DNA from: Hymenopus coronatus
Taxonomy: Eukaryota > Arthropoda > Insecta > Mantodea > Hymenopodidae
Length of the DNA stretch: 64,000 bases
Direction: 5' to 3'
Assembly (NCBI GenBank): GCA_030762935.1
Contig: CM060898.1
Location: forward strand, 96,764,781-96,828,780
Under the pieces are notes generated by a model that was given only the letters and a program-made list of their open reading frames with translations, was not told the DNA's origin and ran no database searches. Positions 20,931 through 31,747 of this stretch are shown piece after piece (the stretch's first letter is position 1; every line of letters begins with the position of its first letter). A program made the translations under genes and the position numbers.

Positions 20931-22001
20931 TATTGTTGGTGAGAGTATATTGAGATATTCCATATAACTTAACTGAATCATGTTCATTAACAAATAACAT
21001 ACAAAACAGTACTATTGTAAATAATTTCCGAATGTCTCTTATAAAAATAAAGGAAAACACTTTTATACTAATGTTTGCAGTGAATTATATTATGCAATAC
21101 TTATAGCTTACATCTTCATTCTAAATATACCAAGACCCATTTTCTTTTTATACTCTTTGAGAGATTTAAAACTGCACCATATGTATGGGTACTGGACTTT
21201 TATAAACACAATAGCAGGTGTAGCAGCTCTGTTGGTCTGTCAACAGTTTGGGCTGAATTTGAAAAGAGATACATAGCCGACAGTCATCAGCTTTTGTACT
21301 TGGAGAGTTGCGATGCTTCCAAGAATCAGGTACATTCCGATCTCTCCACATTACCTTTTAAGTTCCCAGAATGTATGTGCAAATGCTTGGATTTATTGTG
21401 TATCAATAACAATACTGCTAGAGTAGCCTATTTTAAGAACAAGAATAATAATTTTTTCTCAGTACCTAACAAATTAATTGAATAATCTACAGTCTCTGCA
21501 AATGTCAAGGTTGGCAACCTTTATAAATGTGGCACAGTATTTACAGTATAACTTTGAATTACACCATTAAAAGGTAATTTAGCATTTTACATTTTGGCAT
21601 ATATAATGACACCTTGGATAATCAGGTTGCCAGTGTATTAAATTTCAATAATGTGTCACATACAGCAGTTAAACACTGTATTAGTGTGCGACTGCTTTTC
21701 CATACAACTCAAGGATTTTGTTTTCTGAATGACTAGAAGGTGATGGTGCAGCAACATTACGTAGGCATGAAAGGTAACTACAAGCTGTAGAAACTATTAA
21801 CATCTGATGCCAGTTCTATCTATCTCAGCATAAGGACTGGACTTCTGATTATCATAAAATGTATAATATTGTGAAGATATAATATTCTTATTATTAATCT
21901 AAAAATTTAAAAATAAAGTGTCCTCGTTAGCTCAATTCACACAACTCATTCTATAACTACACTGCAACAATATAGTTTACTCTTTATATGATATTTCTTA
22001 C

Positions 22002-22214
22002 CTGTTCTGCTATAAATCTAAAACCTTTGTCTTCTCTAATGCATTCATATGTTTCTCCTAACAGTGGGTTAAAAGGCTTACTGCCTGCTCGGAAGTAAGA
22101 GGAACCATAACTTGAGACAGCAAATGCTGCTACATGCACCATTCGTTCATATGGGTCGTCAACTTCAGCAGCCTTGTCCAGAAGTTCACTGTATTCTAGC
22201 TCCTCACACATTCG
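22002..22214 (-). CDS. OSBPL3/6/7-like: ORP exon: [13 protein letters not shown] to GFRFIAEQ
   Basis: The acceptor TTACAG precedes CGA ATG TGT, giving Arg-Met-Cys-Glu-Glu. The exon encodes 71 whole codons including [36 protein letters not shown] and GFRFIAEQ. It ends in phase 0 at CAG followed by [18 protein letters not shown] is the most conserved stretch of ORP domains, and the last Glu-Gln starts the EQVSHHPP signature. The frame has no stop, and the residues agree almost throughout with ORP3/6/7 proteins. Confidence 0.98.
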
Positions 22215-22597
22215 CTGTAAAGAAGATATTCATCAGGTGTGTCCTATTTCACACCAAATTATTTTAATATAAATGAGAAATCCTAAACCTCATGAGGCTA
22301 TAGCAAAGCTTAACACATGACCATATAGCACTTTATGAAAAGAGTGCAATGCTGGAGGTTGCATTTGTTCACCATGCCAGGTTAGGTTGGTATGCAATAC
22401 CAAGGCTCTCTGTATTTGCTACACTCTGTGCTTACACCATATAACCACCTGATTTTTCAATGACATCCTATTCCCTTTTAATAAATAGATCTGTTAACCT
22501 AAATTGCTAACCTAAGTCATCATGAAATACATTATTACATAGGTATTTATGATTTTGCAGTAAACTCTCAATTTTATGGTAATGAAGGGAAACACCA

Positions 22598-23836
22598 TGA
22601 GGGCAGCACTGAAATTTTTTTTACAAAATCAAACAAGGATTCATTTTTAAAAATTTAAATGATTTTTATAGTTTTTTAGAAAATTTCCCTTTAACATCAA
22701 TATATTATGAAATCAGTCCTTAAAGCAATGATGTGCAATTCTTGCTAAGGCACATCAGAAATCAAGTTTTTACAATGATTTACAGTGATGCTTCATTTCC
22801 TGATGAAAAAGTGATTCCACAGATTTTATCTTTAATTTTTGTAAACAAAAAGAAATCACAAGATGTTGTATGATGGAGGGTCCATGGTGATCTTTAGGAC
22901 ATCCAGATACTCAATTGTTAATTTTGCTGTATGCAATGAAGCATTGTCATGATGTAAAATGATTTTACCTTCTGGGCATTTTTCACAAACTTTACAAATA
23001 TTTGCAGCAAACAGATATTTGGCATCATTGGCAGTAACAGTATGTCTATCTTCTAATGCTACAGTAGCAACATACCCATTTTAGAACAATTAGCAACCTT
23101 TCTTACCAGAACTGCAAATTCATCACACTTTTGTAGGCATAGGTTCTGCTTGAACGACTTATTGAGCCGACTTTTCAACATAATCATAACATCATAATAA
23201 CAATAAATCCATAATTCATCAGTAACAATATTCCAAACCAAATTAAGTGCCACATTGGAATTTTTTCACACTTTTTCTGCACCAATCAATGTGTTTTTTG
23301 ATCAGGAATCAGTTTATGATGAAACCTTGACAATTGTTTTTTCATGTTTAACTGTTGATATAAAATGTTTTGGATTTGGCTAAACCAATGCCTAATGTTG
23401 TCCAAATAAATTCATAAGATGTCCATCAACCTTCTTTAAGCACTGCTTAAACAGCAGCAATATTTTCATCAGCAACAGCAGTTCTTGGGCATCTTTCACA
23501 AAATTCAACAGTATGAAAATACTGATCTCTTTTGCATTCACAAATCAGTTATAAATAGTTGTCTTATATGGAGGCTTCCTCGCCAAATGCATTTTTAAGT
23601 TGAGCTTCACATTGTTTAGGTATTAACAATGATTTCAAGTAGTAAAAAATCATAGCCCAAACATCTTCTCTAGTCAAATTCATTTTTGGGTGATCAAAAA
23701 ATATTTAAATGATGGTAATTAACAAACTTTACAGAAAATCAAACTAAATAGCAATAAACCCACAAAACATTAGAAAATAGCTCTCAGATATAAACAAATT
23801 TCATTTGCTTTTAGAAACATGGCATTGTCACCCTCA
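22598..23836 (-). mobile_element. mariner-type transposon, degraded
   Basis: The ends TGAGGGCAGCA (left) and TGAGGGTGACA (right, reverse complement) are imperfect inverted repeats; TA follows the right end and CA precedes the left. On the minus strand frames give an N-terminal block MNLTREDVWAMIFYYLKS, then IVTDELWIYCY (decayed first catalytic region GDE.WIY.Y) and KIILHHDNASLHTAK (second Asp region). Length 1239 bp is right for mariner. Many stops make it inactive. Confidence 0.8.
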
Positions 23837-24764
23837 TACAGATAAAGCAAAACTGATTCATTTAAAAAATTGTTTAACCTCTTTAGTATGCACTAATGAA
23901 ATTTAAAAATACAAGTTTGATTCATCAATTTGTAGAAGATATCTCCATCAGCACAATCTATTTAGCAAGCTTTCCCTGTTAATACCTTTTGCATGTCAAA
24001 TGCTTTTTTAACAATACTCTTCGAAAGTAAGTTGTTTGCTTTTCATTACAGCTATACTATGTATTCTGTTCATTTATTCACAACATACCAATACGATGCA
24101 TCCATCATTCTAACAAAGTATTCTTCTGTTGTTTAAGATAATCTAATAAAATATAGGTATGTAACCATTCAAGAGCTGCTGAATGACAAATATGCTTTTG
24201 TGGGATGAGATGAGAATGAGGATCAACATCATGAGTCATCATTCTTTTCACACCATTCAGAATTTCTTTGTCCGTTAACACCATGTGACACAACATCATA
24301 AACTGTTTATCAATGTTCTCACTGTCCATTTTTGCAGCTGAGTGCCACTTTTAATGAGATGTGAGATTAAATTTTTATGTTCCTTTACACATTATGACCA
24401 AAGGTTTCCCTGTTTGAAGTGTGAATGGTCAGAGAATAATAAAGTAAGTAGAAGCTTGCTTGGTGTAATCTACAGTACAGTCCTTAGCAAATCACAGTCC
24501 CAGAAACACTTTGAGATCTATATACTAAAGTACTTTTGATTTCCAATCAAAAAATCTATAATAATTAGAATAAATAATTCAAATCTTAACTATTATATCC
24601 TTAATCGTATTAACAATCATACTAAGAAACTGCTTTGGAATGCAGCTACACGTGCTGGTAATGGAATTGACACAAAGAAGAAAAAATCCTAAAAGAGCTG
24701 TGGATAATCTATCTGTGGGTAATCAAAGTCTATGGTATACCTGACAATGTTTTGGTGATATGGA

Positions 24765-25945
24765 AGTTCTTTATTACACCCATTTTACTTTCTCTACTAC
24801 ATATAGCAAGTATAAATATTGCACTTCACCCAAAAATTTGATACTGGTATTTCCCAGAAATTTATGTTTTGAGAACCCTGTATTTAAAAATTTAGAAAAA
24901 CATTGTGCGTGCATGCATGTGTGTATGTGTGCATGCGTGCGTGTGTAAAAAAGTTGGGTAAATACCAAACTTAATAATTGAGTTTAGCTCTTCCAAGGAT
25001 GTGATATTGATTTTAATAAAATTCCCTTACTTCAAACTTCCTTTATGTGGAAAATTTTCCAAAAATGTTTATGTTACCAATAATGGCTCTAACAATTTCA
25101 ATTAAACCAATGTATGTTTAAGATATTTTTATGGCAAAATGTATATCTTGACTTTTCTGGGAACAGCCTTTGAACTCTCTATGCTCTGGTTAGTCTTTGC
25201 ATAACTGGTAAACCATAACTCTTAGACAAAATCTTACTACATAAAAAATGAAGATCTCTTTAAAGCTCATAATTTATGTCCAATACACCTTTTTTGTGGA
25301 CTTAAAACATTTCCTTGTTATTCATTTCAATTTTAAAATACTAATGCTTTTCATAAATGTGAAATCAATAGTCTTTTTTCCTTCTGGTTATGGGAAAATA
25401 AAATAAAATGTCATTGATGTCAAATGCTGACCAACTCTGAAAATATTTGGCTATCACTTTAGCCTAGTTTAGGGCCTCTCAAACTCCTGAAATCACACAT
25501 GTGCAATCCGAGGTGCTGAGGCTCTCAGAACTGAGCTTCAGTCTAACTTGTCTCAACTCGGGACAATCTGCAGTGAGGCAGATCAGGGGAAAGGTGTAGA
25601 AGGGGAAACTAGACAGACAGCATAAAGAAAGAGAGAGACAGCATAAAGAAAGAGAGAGACAGCACCATTACTACAAGTCAAGGATTTGGGAGTTTACACT
25701 GTCCCCAACCCAGCCCAAAAATGTTGTATTTTGCACTCTGCACCTAATGCACTGGTGCATGCACCCTCAGAGGCCCTGGCCTAGTGTACTCCCCTATTTC
25801 CCTTTTATCATCAAGGAAATATTATAAATTCTGCTAGTATTTAACTTGATTAGCATAAAATAGAATAGGCTTTTGTAAAAATAGTTTGTTGCAGAATAGG
25901 CTAAGAAAATCATGCGAATAACATATTAGAATTTATTTAAAAACA
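24765..25945 (+). mobile_element. Family U repeat, copy c
   Basis: Begins with TTTTACTTTCTCTAC near 24782 and the CACCCAAAAATTTGATAC block at 24828, with a mixed (TG/CATG)n tract at 24905-24945. It ends near ATGCGAATAACATATTAGA (25913-25931). It is split by the hAT-like element 25470-25778. Confidence 0.7.
25470..25778. mobile_element. hAT-like MITE nested in U copy c
   Basis: Flanked by 8-base direct repeats GCCTAGTT (25462-25469) and GCCTAGTG (25779-25786). Ends TAGGGCCTCT and CAGGGCCTCT (reverse complement of the right end) are inverted repeats of the hAT type. The interior includes a 21-base unit GACAGCATAAAGAAAGAGAGA repeated about twice (25617-25660). No coding sequence. The host U copy reads on across the insertion. 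Confidence 0.8.
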
Positions 25946-26390
25946 TTCAGTTAGCAGATCACATCAGATATTAAATGAATGTAAGAAATGAATGTTTAAA
26001 TGAGCTAGAGATCCACTGAGCTTAGAGTTATCATCATTTTATTTTCCTCAGGGTAAGGAAAAACCCTCTTCAGAGTGTGAGGCAAACATGTTAATACTAC
26101 ACCATGGAAATATAATGTTAATTCAATATTTTAATATTCTCAGACAACATAATGGATAGTATAACTGAAAACAATCAAACAATGAAGTGCAAATGGAATT
26201 CAAGTGCTCAGGTGTGGCAACATACTGAATGCTTTGAGGATCATGTAATTTCAATATTATATAGTGTTAGGAAAATACGTAATAATCCATGTTAAACTCT
26301 TGGGATGAAAGTAAATTGAAAATTGAGATTCCATCTCTGTTTTCTCTCTCATTAGTTTTGCTAATTTTCTTGAAGACGAGAGAAAATTAC

Positions 26391-26566
26391 CTGTAGCATG
26401 TTGAGAGGCTCATTTAGTGCAACAGGCATTGAGACTTGCGACAAATCTTTGCCAATATTTTTGCAAAGAAGGTTCCAAAGTGAAAGACCCTCTGTGTCTG
26501 GCTTTGAAGCTGGAAGCTTAGTTCGACGTCCTGTCATGCACTTCATGTTGGGAACACCACCTCCTC
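26391..26566 (-). CDS. OSBPL3/6/7-like: ORP exon: ORD start and lid
   Basis: The acceptor CATAGTTGCAG is followed by GA, which completes a codon begun with A in the exon at 29076. The exon encodes GGGVPNMKCMTGRRTKLPAS, then LSLWNLLCKNIGKDLSQVSM and PVALNEPLNMLQ, ending in phase 0 at GTAATT. The GRRT.LP...P stretch and LW..L..NIGKDLS...MPV.LNEPL are the opening of the ORD in the ORP3/6/7 group. The helix before MPV acts as the lid over the lipid pocket in solved family members. Confidence 0.97.
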
Positions 26567-26924
26567 CTGCAACTATGAAAACCAAACTAATTATTGGACT
26601 TAAATCTTTCATCCAGAAAAATATTTTAAAATGTTTTTCTTACAATTCTATTACAATTTTCTTACAATTCTCTAGTATGTATAGTAAGTTGGGGAAGTAT
26701 TTTATTCTACCCAAGAATTTGATACCGAGATTACACCAGAAATACTGATTTTGAGATTCCCTGAATAAAAAAAATGCATTTTTAGAAAAAGGTCTTATGT
26801 GGATGTGCACACCAGTGTGTGGTATGCGCACCTGTGTGTGGGTGTGCGTGAACAGCATGACTCAAAAACAGAAAGTTGGTTAAATACCAAACTTGGTATT
26901 TAAGGACAGTATTAAGATGTGAAA

Positions 26925-27113
26925 ATGCCAGCCCCAGTAGCTGTGGTCATTGGCATGTTTGGCATTGAAGTTCCATCGCGAAAGGGCCACAGGTTCAAAT
27001 CCCACTATGGGCATGGAGGTTTAATGTTGTGGGTTTGTGTTCTATGCAAGTCATTCTCTCTCCTCCGATAGCTAATTAGATTCGCCTGAAGGCATATATA
27101 TATATATATATAA
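26925..27113 (+). repeat. tRNA-derived SINE with visible site duplication
   Basis: Head GCCCCAGTAGCTGTGGTCAT, B box GGTTCAAATCCC at 26992-27003 and a tail of (AT)n at 27094-27112. AAGATGTGAAA occurs on both sides (26914-26924 and 27115-27125) and is the target duplication. The head is unlike family A. Confidence 0.8.
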
Positions 27114-27462
27114 AAAGATGTGAAATGATTTTTCAACAACCCCCCCCACTCCAAACTAAACCTTACATGGAACAAATTTAAAGATGTTTGATTTTCTCAA
27201 TAATGGCAGTTGTCAATTAATTGACAATAATTGTGGACTAAACTATAAAGCACTTATGACATCTTTTTTACTATTTCATCTGTATAACTGCCTTTATCTT
27301 CTATGGTCTAATCAGGGCCTTTGACTTGAGGAGCAAGAGCTGGTGTTTTCACACTGAACTTTAGGTTCATTAATGTTGGTTTTTTTGGTTTATCATTAAA
27401 CACATAGATGTTCACTTTCACATTCATACTTCCATACTGTATGGGGATAAGGAATGATTGTA

Positions 27463-27780
27463 GTTAAAGAAAAATTCTCCGCTCTAGTTGGGAATCAAAC
27501 CTGGGACCTCTGGGTGAAAAGCCAGAACACTGACCAATCAACTGCTTGCTGAGGCAGTCATTTACAACATTGTAAGTCATTCATCTCAAAACAATTTGAG
27601 ATCTCTTTGTGATTTTCCAGGAAAATTTTGAGTCGGTTGGAAAATTTAATATTGTGTTGGCATGTTAGCTCAGAGGTTAGAGCAACAGCAACCAGGAGAT
27701 CTGTTATTCAAATCTGGTTATGGTATTTAATTTTTCAGTCTGACTCTACCTTTCCAACTTTTGTTAAGAATAGTTTGTAG
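27463..27780. mobile_element. Foldback element with two outward tRNA-like heads (copy 2)
   Basis: The centre (27560-27650) matches copy 1 in reverse orientation, e.g. TCTCAAAACAATTTGAGATC and GATTTTCCAGGAAAATTTTGAG. The right arm holds ATGTTAGCTCAGAGGTTAGA (A box) and TTCAAATCTGG (B-like), ending TTTTTCAGTCTGACTCTACC as in copy 1. The left arm read on the minus strand gives a different tRNA-like head, GGTCAGTGTTCTGGCTTTTC then AGGTTTGATTCCC, close to a tRNA-Glu type. The two heads point outward. Confidence 0.65.
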
Positions 27781-28019
27781 AAGAATGAATAGAGAACAAC
27801 GTGAATGCAACACATCAGCTTTTGCTTACATTCAGTATAGAAAAGTGATTCAAATATAAACAGTAATTGAGCCAGAGTACTACGCAGGCAGTTCAGAGTT
27901 GAAGGTCGGTGTGTTAGGGAGGGAGAACCAGCTGGGTTAGCTGCTTTGATAAGTTTTGGCACTAGTAAAAACATGATGAACAAGAGGTTCCTTCACCTAT
28001 TGCACAACACATTATGAAG

Positions 28020-28980
28020 CTTTTAACCAATGAAGGGGGTTAAAACCTTGGGAGATTTTAAGTCATTTGAAAGCACAATCGCAGAATCTAGTGTTTACCT
28101 GGGCCAAACAATTTAAGAGCGGCTGAGAAATTGTATAAAACAAAGGTTATGCTTGGTTCACAAGGCCAAATCTCACAGCTGACAACATCTGTGCTGCTCA
28201 AGAGCTTATTGAAGGTGATCATCACTGCACTGTTGAAGAAATTGCATCAGAAGTGGGTGTTAGCATTGGGAGTGCTCATACCATTATCAGTGATCATCTG
28301 GGATTTATAAAAATTAGTGCTCAATGGGTTCCAAAGTAAAAAGCAGTAAAGAAGGTCAGGTTGGAGATCTGAGAGACTTCTGAATTGATTGCAGCAAGAA
28401 GGGAGACTTTTTTTTTTAAGTGCATCATTGCATGTGACGAGACATGAGTTCATCATTTCACTCTGGAATCCAAAATGGCGAGCAAGGTGTGACAAAGAAC
28501 GCATGAAGCCTACCCAGTGAATGTCAAAATCTGCCTCTCAGGTGGAAAAGTTCTTGTGACAGAATATTTTTAACTATAGAGGAGTTTTATTCAATTTTTA
28601 TGATCAATGTACAGAGAGTTTGGCTTACTATTTGTTAAGGTCAGCAAAAGCTGCCTATCAAAATAAAATATGCTGTATGCCCATCAGAGGTGTCTTCTTT
28701 CTCCAAGAAAATGCTAAGCCTCACACTGTGAATTTGACAAGGAACACATGGAGGACTTGCCACTGGGAAACCCTCCCTACAGTCTGGATTTGTGCCCCCA
28801 GAGGCTATTTTTAGTTTGCACCCATGAAAGAATTGCTTGGAGGGGAATGATTCAAAACCAATGAAGACAATGAGGAACATGTGCACAATTGGATAACAAT
28901 GAGCCCTCCAACTTTTTTGAAGCTTTCAAATCATTGGCAAAAGTGTGCAGAGAAGTAGAAAAGATTTCACTTTTGTAAAA
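28020..28980 (+). pseudogene. mariner-type transposase fossil
   Basis: The frames follow the mariner order. An N-terminal part near 28190-28330 is followed by ACDET.VHHFTLESKMASKVW-like sequence at 28430-28490 (first Asp). LQENAKPHTVNLTRNTW lies at 28704-28755, where N replaces the usual second Asp, and after it comes a degraded NYSPDLAP region. Stops and frameshifts occur in every part. Terminal repeats were not found; an A-run at 28978-28997 marks the 3' side. Sense strand is opposite to the ORP gene. Confidence 0.75.
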
Positions 28981-29075
28981 AAAAAAAAAAAAAAAACCCA
29001 AGAAGAAGAAGAGATATTAACGTTTATATTTGAATCTCCTTTGTATATGAATATACTACTCTTAACTTCACTTAC

Positions 29076-29286
29076 TGCTTTGTGCTGGAGTATATTCCGT
29101 GCCTACATCACTGTTTTCACTGCTAATGCTGCCCTCTTCACTTGTTAGACTTCCTGCCTCTGATGATGTATCGCTGCCATCACGCACACCTTGTCCATCA
29201 TGATTTAGTTGGTATTCTTCTGCATCAAAGAATTCTGATGCACTTACACATGATGAGCTATATGACAAGGATTGATGCAGTGGCTT
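29076..29286 (-). CDS. OSBPL3/6/7-like: ORP exon: FFAT motif and acidic linker
   Basis: The acceptor CCTTTTTACAG is followed by AAG CCA CTG CAT. The exon encodes KPLHQSLSYSSSCVSASEFF and then DAEEY, an acidic, Ser/Thr-rich run (DGSDTSSEAGSLTSEEGS) and TPAQS. It ends after the first base of a codon at GTAAGT. EFFDAEE fits the canonical FFAT consensus EFFDAxE, which binds VAP proteins and anchors ORPs to the ER; a comparable motif sits at this place in ORP3. The linker is expected to be disordered and phosphorylated. No start codon is here, so more coding sequence must lie upstream. Confidence 0.95.
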
Positions 29287-29545
29287 CTGTAAAAAGGAAT
29301 GAAAACACTTCCACCTAACAATGCACCTTGAGGTTCTTTTGAATTATTAAATTCCATTACTACAGCTTACAGGCCAAGTATCCACATTTAATGGATTGGT
29401 ACAACATTGGAAGATTTTTGGACTTCTGCAAGCAGAGGTCAATGTAAAAAAGTTTTGTTTTTAAGAAGTGGATTTTAGAGATCATGATTTGGTAACAGAT
29501 GTTATGCACAATGTACAGGTTCTTCAAGTTTTGTATGCTCAAATG
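29287..29545 (-). other. upstream ORP intron, no feature seen
   Basis: Intron between the FFAT exon and the transposon at 29551. No exon seen. Confidence 0.4.
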
Positions 29546-29550
29546 CTGTA

Positions 29551-30352
29551 AGCGGTCCCTCAGTGCTCTGGCTGGGACTTGCGGCTCGTCTGAATGAACT
29601 CAAGGCCACGGGCTCTTCCATTTCTCGGAATGTGGCAGTGGGCTTCAGACAGCTGTTATTGCTCTTGTGTACAGACACAAGATGTGCGTGTTTTTGTGTG
29701 GGATTGAATTATCAAATTATTACAAGCCAGAAATGGTACTCAAATATTCGCTTTAACAAAGAATTTTTATGTATGACACTTATGTGAAAACCGACTCATT
29801 AGACAGGTTTGTAGGCAATTTTACAATAAATTTCCTGGTGTTCCAGTTCCAAATAGAGAAACAGATAAATAGTGAATAAAGTGAAGAGAATGGGATCATT
29901 TAATGTTGCAAGTTGTAAAAAGAAACAAATGGCTTCCTTTTTGATGACAGTATAATCTCTAAAGAGATATGGCCGGCTCGATCACTGGATCTTACTGTGT
30001 GTGACTTTTATCTGTGGGGAACTCTCAAAAATAGAGTGTATAGGAATAATCCTCGCACCATAGACGATCTTAAAAACAATATAAGAACAGAAATTAGGGA
30101 AATTACGCAACAAGAACTGATGCGCATGAATGGTAAAATAAAATGTAATTATGTTTGTTCAATAGGTAATCAATATATCGTAATCATCATCATAAAATTA
30201 GTAATAATACCATATCAGTATCAATAATGATAATAATAAACAGATACATGGAATATAGTGCACAGACACGCATCGTGACTACTGGCTAGATAGCTAGGGA
30301 TCGTGCGCGGAACACGCATCACAAGTACCGGCCGGAGAGCTGAGGGACCGCT
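29551..30352 (+). mobile_element. DNA transposon with ~36-bp TIRs and 5-bp flanking repeats
   Basis: The left end AGCGGTCCCTCAGTGCTCTG and the right end (reverse complement) AGCGGTCCCTCAGCTCTCCG are inverted repeats extending about 36 bases. Both sides carry CTGTA (29546-29550 and 30353-30357). The interior keeps two parts of a DDE-type transposase: an N-terminal block like NFTINFLVFQFQIEKQ in mixed frames near 29815-29870, and the C-terminal frame at 29965-30215 with SLDLTVCDFYLWGTLKNRVY. The catalytic middle is deleted. Length 802 bp. Confidence 0.85.
29965..30227 (+). pseudogene. DDE transposase C-terminal fragment (DLTVCDFYLWG type)
   Basis: The frame contains TVCDFYLWGTLKNRVYRNNP followed by TIDDLKNNIRTEIREI and QQELMRM. 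The W-P-x-R-S-P-D-L-T-x-C-D-F-x-L-W-G motif, here preceded by a one-base shift, is common in insect transposases related to the IS630/Tc1 DDE group. It ends the catalytic core and precedes a helical tail. The N-terminal half and the first acidic residues are missing, so this is a non-autonomous remnant. Confidence 0.75.
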
Positions 30353-30359
30353 CTGTACA

Positions 30360-30715
30360 TTACATACCAGCCTGCATGCTTACCACCTTTCTGAAACTGA
30401 AACCTGTAAAACCTTCCCTTGACTACTGAAACATAATTTTGCAATGAGATAAAAAATTTAGAACGCATAGAATGTTTAATACAGTAAATGTACAAACATT
30501 ACGTGCAAAATAAATGGGAACTGCATTGTATAAGAATCCCTTAAACTGAAATACTCCTTTCTGTCACACATGCTAACCACAATATACACATATCAAAGCA
30601 AAGAACACCACTCCCAAGGCTATACACAGATTTTTAGTCAAAATTTTACATTTCACACCATAAAGTAGTAATCAAAAATGGGAAACTTATAACCCCAGCC
30701 ATATAACATGGACAA
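30360..30715. other. no recognised feature
   Basis: AT-rich, no exon or repeat end seen. Confidence 0.4.
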
Positions 30716-30855
30716 GATAAACTGGATGCAGTATGTCTGCGTCACATTCAAGAGGCCCTGAGTTCAAATCTTGGGTAGGGCGAGTTACCCAGATAAGATT
30801 TTTTTCTGAGGAGACTTTCCAAGTTGAGGACAATCTAAATAAATAAAATGAATAA
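30716..30855 (+). repeat. tRNA-derived SINE, family B, short copy
   Basis: CGTCACATTCAAGAGGCCCT and GAGTTCAAATCTTGGGTAGG (B box GTTCAAATC), then GAGTTACCCAGATAAG. The same order occurs at 51375 and 55860. Confidence 0.65.
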
Positions 30856-31030
30856 ACAATTTACATGAAGCAGTTATCCATTATTGAATATTTGTGTCCA
30901 TCATTTACTACTGGTTAATAGAGTTAGAATGGTGCAATGAAAGTTTGAAAGCCGCATGCAGTCCAATGAATGGTACCATGATTGTGTTGAAGGATAGACA
31001 TACAGACAAGTTCTGGCATATCACTGTACA

Positions 31031-31330
31031 AAAAATGTAAATGGCGTGTTATTTATGGATGCTCTTTAACAGCTGTGGTTCTCAGCGTCCCATTCTATAT
31101 ATTGGGCGTGAAAGGCCGCTTAATTTTGCTCAGAGGCCTCTCTATCAGGCTTGGGGTTCTTTTATGTGCCGTAAATCTATGACACGGGACCAACGGCTTT
31201 ACTTCCCTTTTGAAGGAAGCCATGCTAAGGATTTTTACACCCGATAAAATCCATCATCCTCCGCCGGGTTTGAACCCGCAACCTTGGGTATATGAAGTCA
31301 GCATGGTAACCATTACACCACGGAGGGCGA
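31031..31330 (-). repeat. Full-length family A SINE with 14-bp target duplication
   Basis: CATATCACTGTACA is found on both sides (31017-31030 and 31331-31344). Read on the minus strand the head is GTCGCCCTCCGTGGTGTAAT with B box GGTTCAAACCC, followed by the body and a tail ending ...CATTTACATTTTTT. The 300-bp copy is the best preserved one and serves as reference for the family. Confidence 0.92.
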
Positions 31331-31344
31331 CATATCACTGTACA

Positions 31345-31745
31345 GAATACGAATTAGTGTGGTATATTAAACCTGTAATCTTAATATACAATATAGTGCA
31401 ATAGTGTTTAATGCTTTGTCACGTCCATGGTAAAAATCCGTAACACTTTAATATTATACAAAATTAAAAAAGCTTTAATGAAAATTTTGTGTTGTATATG
31501 TCCTATGGGTACTTAAATGAATAAGAGTTTGAAATCTTTGAATGAGATTTTGTGTTGTAAAACAATGAATCAATTTTTTACCTAAAGTACTAATAATACA
31601 AAATTTAATTTTATTCCAATGGATTAAACATTTCTTTAAACAAAAAAGAAAGAAAAAAAAACTAGAAAATAATTTAGTAAAATGCCTGATTTAAACGGTT
31701 ACCGTCTTTGCCATAAAACGTCCTCTACTTCCATTTATGTGTAAA
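31345..31745. other. no recognised feature
   Basis: AT-rich; no coding or repeat signal recognised. Confidence 0.4.
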
Positions 31746-31747
31746 TA

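Larger units (their letters stand above)
17088..22001 (-). other. ORP intron (4.9 kb)
   Basis: Contains a TTAA-flanked piggyBac-like element (18792-19445), a truncated family A SINE (19886-20105) and a mariner fossil (about 20300-20930). 17088-18780 and 20940-22000 show nothing recognisable apart from a C-run near 18640. Confidence 0.75.
22215..26390 (-). other. ORP intron (4.2 kb)
   Basis: Contains a mariner element (22598-23836) and family U copy c (24765-25945) with a nested hAT-like element. 23840-24760 has no recognised feature. Confidence 0.75.
26640..27815 (+). mobile_element. Family U repeat, copy d, multiply interrupted
   Basis: Reads TTTGATACCGAGATTACACC at 26711, a (TG)-rich tract at 26806-26850 and CTTGGTATTTAAG near 26892. 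It is split by a SINE (26925-27113), resumes to about 27240, and a right-end-like segment GTGAATGCAACACATCAG occurs at 27801-27818 after the foldback element. The joining of these pieces is inferred. Confidence 0.55.
26567..29075 (-). other. ORP intron (2.5 kb)
   Basis: Contains U copy d (26640-27815) with a nested SINE and foldback element copy 2, and a mariner fossil (28020-28980). 27816-28015 has no recognised feature. Confidence 0.75.
6539..29286 (-). other. OSBPL3/6/7-like: ORP gene locus (oxysterol-binding-protein-related protein, 7 exons seen)
   Basis: Seven exons totalling 1151 nt join in one frame (phases 1, 0, 0, 1, 0, 1, then 2 at the last donor) with GT-AG sites throughout. The product has an FFAT motif for VAP binding at the ER followed by an ORD lipid-transfer domain with the EQVSHHPP signature. 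The order and spacing match vertebrate ORP3/ORP6/ORP7 and their single insect counterpart. Known ORPs of this group carry sterol and phosphoinositide at ER-plasma membrane contacts. The PH domain should lie upstream (right) and the last ~80 residues downstream (left); neither was found. The introns (1.7-6.1 kb) are full of transposons. Confidence 0.93.
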
